In this document: piece by piece, positions 59,554-64,000 of the stretch
Numbering within the stretch: the stretch's first letter is position 1
Layout: every line of letters starts with the position of its first letter
Assembly (NCBI GenBank): GCA_016125585.1
Contig: WGLL01000011.1
Span: 248,001-312,000, forward strand
Direction: 5' to 3'
Source of the DNA: Caulobacter sp.
GTDB lineage: Bacteria; Pseudomonadota; Alphaproteobacteria; Caulobacterales; Caulobacteraceae
DNA length: 64,000 bases
Program-made: the position numbers and the translations under genes
The notes under the pieces: generated by a model
What the model saw: the letters and a program-made list of their open reading frames with translations, nothing else
Database searches by the model: none
What the model was told of the DNA's origin: nothing

Positions 59554-61818
59554 TCACCGCCTGTAGCCTTTATCGCCCAATGTGGCGAGCGTTAGGCGCA
59601 GGACCACGGAGTCCGAGGGCCCCAGCGACCGGTTGAAGGTCTCTTCATGTATCCAGACGATCGCCGCATCGAGGCAGTCGTCACGATAGAACAGGCCCAG
59701 CTCCTGACGCCGCCAGACATCGTTCTCGATGTCCCAGACCCCGGCCACGGTGACGCCCACCGTCTTGGTGACGAAGACGTCGCCGGCGAAATCGATGTCC
59801 TGGCGTTCGACGCCGGTGATGTCCTTGTTGTCGTGTAGGTAGCGGACATAGCCCGAGCCGCGCTCGAAGCTGACGTCGGCGCCCAGCTCAAGCCGGCGCA
59901 GATCGGCGGTGTCGCTGTCCAGGCGGGCGCGGCCATACAGGGTCAGACCCTGGATGGGCCTGGCGTCGCCGGCGACGATCCAGTCGGAGGCCCGCGGCTG
60001 CAGGCCGCTGCGGCCGGGCAGGGCGGGGTTGCGCTGGTCGCGGAAGCTGCGGCCGACCAGCAGGCTGTAGGAGCGGCCGTCGTCGAAGCTGACCGTGGCC
60101 CGGGCGCCGGCGTTGAGGCGCAGGCCGCCCTCATAGAGATCGAAGCCCGGCGACTTGTTGGGCCGCAGCAGGTTGGTTTCGTCGAACTCCAGGACCACGC
60201 TGTCCTCGTTGGGAATGCGGGGGTCGAGGTCGCTGTCCGGCGAGATGGCCAGCTGGGCCAGAGGCTCGATAACAATCGTGCGATCCCCGTCGCGGCGGAA
60301 CAGGGGATAGCTGAAATCGACCCCGGCGACGCCAAGCGCCCGGCCAAAGCTCGAATCATTCCCGGCCGCCGGATAGTCGGAGATGTTGTAGTAGTCGCCC
60401 CGCACCTGGACGAAGGGCGAGAGCCGCAGGCCGCTGGTGAAGGTCAGGTTGCTGCGCCAGTCGACCTGGCCGGTGGCGCGGCGGCTGTCGGCGCCGGGCT
60501 GGCTGGCGACGTACTGCGACTGCTGGCGGGTCAGGACGACGCCGCTGCCCAGCAGGCGCACCCGGCCGCCGAGGATGGGATCGCGCGATTCCCAGCGGGC
60601 CTCGATCAGGGGGGCGATGGTGGGGAAGGTGCGGTCGTTGTCGGTGGGACGCAGGCCCTGGACGCTGATGGCGTTGATCGACAGCCAGGAGAGGTTGTCC
60701 TGCCGCGTGGCGAACAGCTGCGAGGTCAGGCGGCGGTTGTCGCTGGCCACCAGGCCCCGCTGACGGGCGACATTGGAGATGTCGTACTTGTCGAAGATCA
60801 GGTCGTCGCTGGCCCGCTCGGCGGCGAAACCCCACTTCCAGTTTTCGTCGATGTCGAAGTCGCCGTTGGCCAGGATGTAGCTGCGGCTGGTCAGATTGCC
60901 GACCCGGCTGCCGTTGCTGTCGAGGTCCTTTTCATAGGTGTAGCCGAACCGGGCGCCGATCTGGCCGCTGTAGAAGCGCTGGCGGTAGTCCAGATTGAGG
61001 AAGGGGTTCACCTTGGTGTTGAACTGCGGGCTGATGATCACATCCGACGAGGGCGAGATCACCTGCACATAGGGCTGTTCGTAGGACAGGCCGCGGCGCT
61101 GGGAGCCGACGATGGTGGGCGGCAGCAGGCCGGACTTGCGGTCGGCGTTGGGGTCGGCGTGCCAGAAGACCGGGGAGTAGAAGACCGGAACGCCGAAAAT
61201 CTCGATCACGGCGTTCTTGTAGTAGATCAGCTGGTTGTCGCCGTCCTGGATCACCTGGTCGGCGCGGATCGACCAGGTCGGCTTTTTGGTCTTGTCTTCC
61301 TCGCAAAGCTCGCAGGGGGTGAAGATCGCCTTGTTGAGCTCGGCGTTCTTGTCGTCCCGGCGCACGATGGTGTCGGCGGCCAGCTTGATGTTTTCCTGCA
61401 GCCGGGCGGAGAAGCCCTTGGCCACCCCGGCCCGCAGCTGGTCGTCGAGAACGACCTCGTCGGCGAAGGCGACCGTGCCGTCCGGCTCGATGATGGAGAC
61501 CGAGCCGCTGGCGGTGACGACGCCGGTCGTGCGGTTGTAGAAAACCTTGTCGGCCCGCAGGGTGCGGCCCTGGTGGCGGATCTCGACGCCGCCTTCGGCG
61601 GTCAGGGTCTGGGCCTTGTCATCCTGGATCAGGGTGTCGGCCTCGAGATAGTAGGCGTCCTCGCCCAGACCGTCGTCGACGAGCGGGGCCGGGGGCTGGG
61701 CCTTGGGGACCGGCTGCGCCAGGGCGTGGGCGCCAAAGGCGCAGACAGCCAGGGTCGCCACACCGGCCAGAAGCACGGCGCGGGCGGACCGCTGATCATC
61801 TCCACGAACTCTGACCAT
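59554..61818 (-). CDS. lptD: LPS assembly protein LptD
   Basis: 754 residues. Signal peptide (RAVLLAGVATLAVCAFGAHA, cleavage near LAQP). The N-terminal OstA/LptA-like domain (AYYLEADTLIQDDKAQTLTAEGGVEI) is followed by the beta-barrel (from about YYKNAVIEIFGVPVFYSPVF). Cysteines in FTPCELCEEDK may form disulfides. LptD and the lipoprotein LptE insert LPS into the outer leaflet. The ATG at 61818 follows AGGGAAG. It is separated by 44 bp from lptG and 41 bp from surA. Confidence 0.96.
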   Translation of the reverse strand: MVRVRGDDQRSARAVLLAGVATLAVCAFGAHALAQPVPKAQPPAPLVDDGLGEDAYYLEADTLIQDDKAQTLTAEGGVEIRHQGRTLRADKVFYNRTTGVVTASGSVSIIEPDGTVAFADEVVLDDQLRAGVAKGFSARLQENIKLAADTIVRRDDKNAELNKAIFTPCELCEEDKTKKPTWSIRADQVIQDGDNQLIYYKNAVIEIFGVPVFYSPVFWHADPNADRKSGLLPPTIVGSQRRGLSYEQPYVQVISPSSDVIISPQFNTKVNPFLNLDYRQRFYSGQIGARFGYTYEKDLDSNGSRVGNLTSRSYILANGDFDIDENWKWGFAAERASDDLIFDKYDISNVARQRGLVASDNRRLTSQLFATRQDNLSWLSINAISVQGLRPTDNDRTFPTIAPLIEARWESRDPILGGRVRLLGSGVVLTRQQSQYVASQPGADSRRATGQVDWRSNLTFTSGLRLSPFVQVRGDYYNISDYPAAGNDSSFGRALGVAGVDFSYPLFRRDGDRTIVIEPLAQLAISPDSDLDPRIPNEDSVVLEFDETNLLRPNKSPGFDLYEGGLRLNAGARATVSFDDGRSYSLLVGRSFRDQRNPALPGRSGLQPRASDWIVAGDARPIQGLTLYGRARLDSDTADLRRLELGADVSFERGSGYVRYLHDNKDITGVERQDIDFAGDVFVTKTVGVTVAGVWDIENDVWRRQELGLFYRDDCLDAAIVWIHEETFNRSLGPSDSVVLRLTLATLGDKGYRR

Positions 61819-61862
61819 CGACTTCCCTGTTTCCTTCCCGACCCCGGCGACGCGGGGCCGAG

Positions 61863-62969
61863 TCACCCGTCTTCTGTATAGCAAAGCAGGGTCAGCCCCG
61901 ATAACAACGCCAGCAGGGGCGGCGCCCAGGCCGCAAGCATCGCCGGTATGATCTCGGCCTTGCCCAGCGCCAAGCACATTTGATTGAAGAAGAAGAAGGC
62001 GAAACCGAGGACAACCCCGGATCCGGCGAGCGCCGGCAGGCCGCCCAGCCGCATCAGTCGCAGCGAGAACGCCGCCGCCAGCACCGACATGGCCGAGAAC
62101 AGGATCGGCGTCGCCAGCAGTTGTTGCAGACGCAGGCGGTAGGGCAGGGCCGAGAAGCCGGCTTTTTCCGTGCCGGCGATGGTGGCCGGCAGGCGCCAGA
62201 AGGCGATGGCCTCGGGGGTGGTGAAGCGCTCGATCGCCGCCTGATCATCGAGGGTCGAGGGAATGGTCAGGCTGTCGGAGCGCACCGAGCCGGCGCCTGG
62301 CGTCGCCTCGCGCACCCCGGTCAGGCTCCAGTAGCCGGGCATCAGCCGGGCCTCGTCGGCCTCGACCCGGCGGGAGAATTCGAGGCCGCCATCGTCGGCC
62401 ACCCGGTAGATGAACATCGAGACGGTCTTCAGCCGCACTACCCCGTCGACCTCGTCATGGGCGCGGGCGCGAATGACCACCTGGGACTTGTCGTCGGTCT
62501 GGCGCAGCCAGGTCTCCTTGGGCGCGGCGGTCAGATAGTCGTCCATCACCGCCGTGCGGGCCTGCTCGAAGCGGACGTTCATCCAGGCGGCGAGGGGGTT
62601 GAGGGCGGCGACGGTGAGGGCGCCGACCACGAAGGCGGCGGCGGCGGCCGGCAGGATGAAGCGCCAGGCGGACACGCCCGCCGCGCGCATCGCGATCAGC
62701 TCACTGCGGCGGTTGAGCCCCATGAAGGCGGCGAGGGTGCCGAACAGGAAGGCGAAGGGCAGCAGGGCCAGGATCGTCGACGGCGCCTTCAGCACCGTCA
62801 GCCAAAGCAGGACGACAAAGCTGGCGTCGGCGCGGCCGCCGACATTGCGCGAGACATCGACGAAATCGATCAGCACGATCACGGCGGCGATGATCGCCAG
62901 CGCCCCGCCCACCGAGGTCAGGGTGCGGTTGAGCACATAGCGTTCGAGGCGGCCGGGCAGGAACCTCAT
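61863..62969 (-). CDS. lptG: LPS export ABC transporter permease LptG
   Basis: 368 residues. Six membrane segments: the first pair surrounds the N-terminus (RYVLNRTLTSVGGALAII), then LALLPFAFLFGTLAAFMGL, with the periplasmic beta-jellyroll domain between segments 3 and 4. The C-terminal segments (LGGLPALAGSGVVLGFAFFF) complete the fold. LptG with LptF and LptB extracts LPS from the inner membrane. The ATG overlaps the lptF stop (ATGA). Confidence 0.94.
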   Translation of the reverse strand: MRFLPGRLERYVLNRTLTSVGGALAIIAAVIVLIDFVDVSRNVGGRADASFVVLLWLTVLKAPSTILALLPFAFLFGTLAAFMGLNRRSELIAMRAAGVSAWRFILPAAAAAFVVGALTVAALNPLAAWMNVRFEQARTAVMDDYLTAAPKETWLRQTDDKSQVVIRARAHDEVDGVVRLKTVSMFIYRVADDGGLEFSRRVEADEARLMPGYWSLTGVREATPGAGSVRSDSLTIPSTLDDQAAIERFTTPEAIAFWRLPATIAGTEKAGFSALPYRLRLQQLLATPILFSAMSVLAAAFSLRLMRLGGLPALAGSGVVLGFAFFFFNQMCLALGKAEIIPAMLAAWAPPLLALLSGLTLLCYTEDG

Positions 62970-64000
62970 ACCGAAGCCCCCACCGGCGGTCGCGGCATGC
63001 GCATGAAGGGCAGCCAGGCCTTCCAGCCGCTGCGCGATTCCACCGGACGGAAGATCTGGTCAAAGCCCCAGACCGCGGCGGCGATGGGGATCAGATACTG
63101 CATCACATTGAGCATGGCGCTGTCCTCGCAGGCGGCCTGGACAGCGAAGCCGATGATGCGGATCAGGGCCGCGGAGGCGCCGATCAGGGCAATGCGCCGG
63201 CCATAGCCGAGGCGGCTGAAGCCCGCCCCGACCACGGCCGCCAGGGCAAGGGCCATGAAGGCGATCGAATAGAGCGGAGAGGCCAGGCGGGAATGGCCCT
63301 CGGCCAACATGCGGTCCCGGTTCTTGCGCTCGTATTCCTGGGTCAGGTCCGGGAAGAACAGCTCGTGCAGATAGCGGTCCGACGCCTTGTAGCGGATGGT
63401 GTCGCGGGTGTTCAGATAGGGCTTCAGGTCGAGGGCGTATTCGTCGAAGGTCAGATAGTTGAGCACGCCCCGATCGGAAAATTCCTGGGTCGAGCCCTGG
63501 TGCATGACCAGCAGCGGCGAGTCCTGCTTGAACACCACCTGCCCGCGCTTGGCGGTGTAGGTTGTGGCGTGGCCGTCCGGGGTCATCTGGTGGATGAAAA
63601 GGTTGTGGATGGTGCCGTCCGGATCGACGGTCTGGCCGTAGACGGTCAGGCGCGGCGCCGGGTCGGTGAACTGGCCCTCGACCACCAGCATGGCGGCAAG
63701 GTCGGTCTTGGCCTGGAAGATCAGCTTGCGGTACTCGCGGTAGGCCGCCGGCTGAATCCAGAGATTGATGACAAGGCAGACCAGGGTGGCCAGCACCGAG
63801 AGCTTCACCGCTGGCGAGATGACCCGCCAGCGACTCATGCCGCCGGCGTAGCAGACCACCAGTTCCTGATCGCCCTGCAGCTTGTTGAGCGCCACCAGGG
63901 CGGCGACCAGAACCGCGATGGGAATGATCAGATTGGCCAGCTGCGGCATGGCCAGGATGATGATCTGCAGATAGATCCAGGCGCTCTGCCGCTGCTCGAT
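62966..64000 (-). CDS. lptF: LPS export ABC transporter permease LptF, N-terminus missing at window edge
   Basis: The visible 344 codons are open to the right edge of the window, so the real start is beyond 64000. The visible sequence begins with IEQRQSAWIYLQIIILAMP, the second membrane segment, then VALNKLQGDQELVVCYAGG, the conserved coupling-helix region facing LptB. The periplasmic jellyroll domain is AKTDLAAMLVVEGQFTDPAP through the KRGQVVFKQD segment. Three further membrane segments end the protein. Its stop is coupled to lptG by ATGA, and both are upstream of lptD. Confidence 0.95.
   Translation of the reverse strand: MEQRQSAWIYLQIIILAMPQLANLIIPIAVLVAALVALNKLQGDQELVVCYAGGMSRWRVISPAVKLSVLATLVCLVINLWIQPAAYREYRKLIFQAKTDLAAMLVVEGQFTDPAPRLTVYGQTVDPDGTIHNLFIHQMTPDGHATTYTAKRGQVVFKQDSPLLVMHQGSTQEFSDRGVLNYLTFDEYALDLKPYLNTRDTIRYKASDRYLHELFFPDLTQEYERKNRDRMLAEGHSRLASPLYSIAFMALALAAVVGAGFSRLGYGRRIALIGASAALIRIIGFAVQAACEDSAMLNVMQYLIPIAAAVWGFDQIFRPVESRSGWKAWLPFMRMPRPPVGASV

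Noticed and set aside
1..64000. CRISPR array, prophage, insertion sequence or integrative element
   Set aside because: No regularly spaced repeats, no transposase, integrase or phage gene and no tRNA-associated attachment duplication were found; the only repeats are REP-like palindromes and one tandem duplication.

Overview
This is a GC-rich chromosomal segment, densely coded on both strands, from an alphaproteobacterium, most likely a member of the Caulobacterales (Caulobacter/Phenylobacterium-like; this is an inference). The evidence is the long dCTP deaminase typical of Alphaproteobacteria, DUF3126, large TonB-dependent receptors, a TorF-type porin, ATGA/GTGA-coupled gene pairs, and the housekeeping orders rpsF-rpsR-rplI, fabD-fabG-acpP-fabF-mltG-yicC-gmk and lptF-lptG-lptD-surA-pdxA-rsmA. 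There is no insertion sequence, prophage or CRISPR array.

Layout. 1-2.5 kb: the start of sfsA, a molybdopterin-binding protein, two paralogous small secreted proteins, and a tRNA-Leu(UAA) interrupted by a 231-nt group I intron. 2.5-14.3 kb: JmjC-type oxygenase, TorF porin, SDR, queF, nitroreductase, Nudix hydrolase, cysE, DUF3126, DCC-type thiol protein, a saccharopine-dehydrogenase-like/DUF4166 protein, OPT transporter and PhoH. 14.3-22.4 kb: gamma carbonic anhydrase, enoyl-CoA hydratase, secreted and membrane hypotheticals, hslO, apaG-metZ and dCTP deaminase, with several intergenic families of paired REP-like palindromes.

22.6-30.3 kb: an operon of small membrane proteins with an Xre regulator, an alpha/beta hydrolase and a TraB/GumN protein; a LuxR-type protein with two tandem HTH domains fused to an alpha/beta-hydrolase domain; an HD protein; a DUF2252 protein; tRNA-Gly(CCC). 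30.4-40 kb: an accessory cluster with an acyl-CoA ligase, a TetR regulator, a TonB receptor, a beta-lactamase-fold hydrolase, an MFS carrier and a secreted carboxylesterase. The same 14-bp pseudo-palindrome lies upstream of the ligase and between tetR and the receptor, so the two halves look like one TetR regulon. I infer uptake across the outer membrane, ester cleavage, inner-membrane transport and CoA activation of an unknown ester or carboxylate.

40-47.9 kb: a class A beta-lactamase-fold protein that seems to lack the general base, HhH and DUF421 proteins, dnaB, the S6-S18-L9 operon with a strong terminator, DUF2059, a peroxiredoxin and a secreted protein. 48-56.3 kb: the fatty acid synthesis cluster followed by mltG, yicC and gmk, then a frameshifted MerR gene coupled to a CPBP membrane protease. 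56.3-64 kb: the LPS-transport and outer-membrane biogenesis operon, with lptF running off the end of the window.

The items most worth a second look are the tRNA-Leu group I intron, the shared TetR operator and its cluster, the tandem-HTH/hydrolase fusion, a hairpin that sequesters a ribosome-binding site, and a perfect ATATGTC-type palindrome present twice 30 kb apart.
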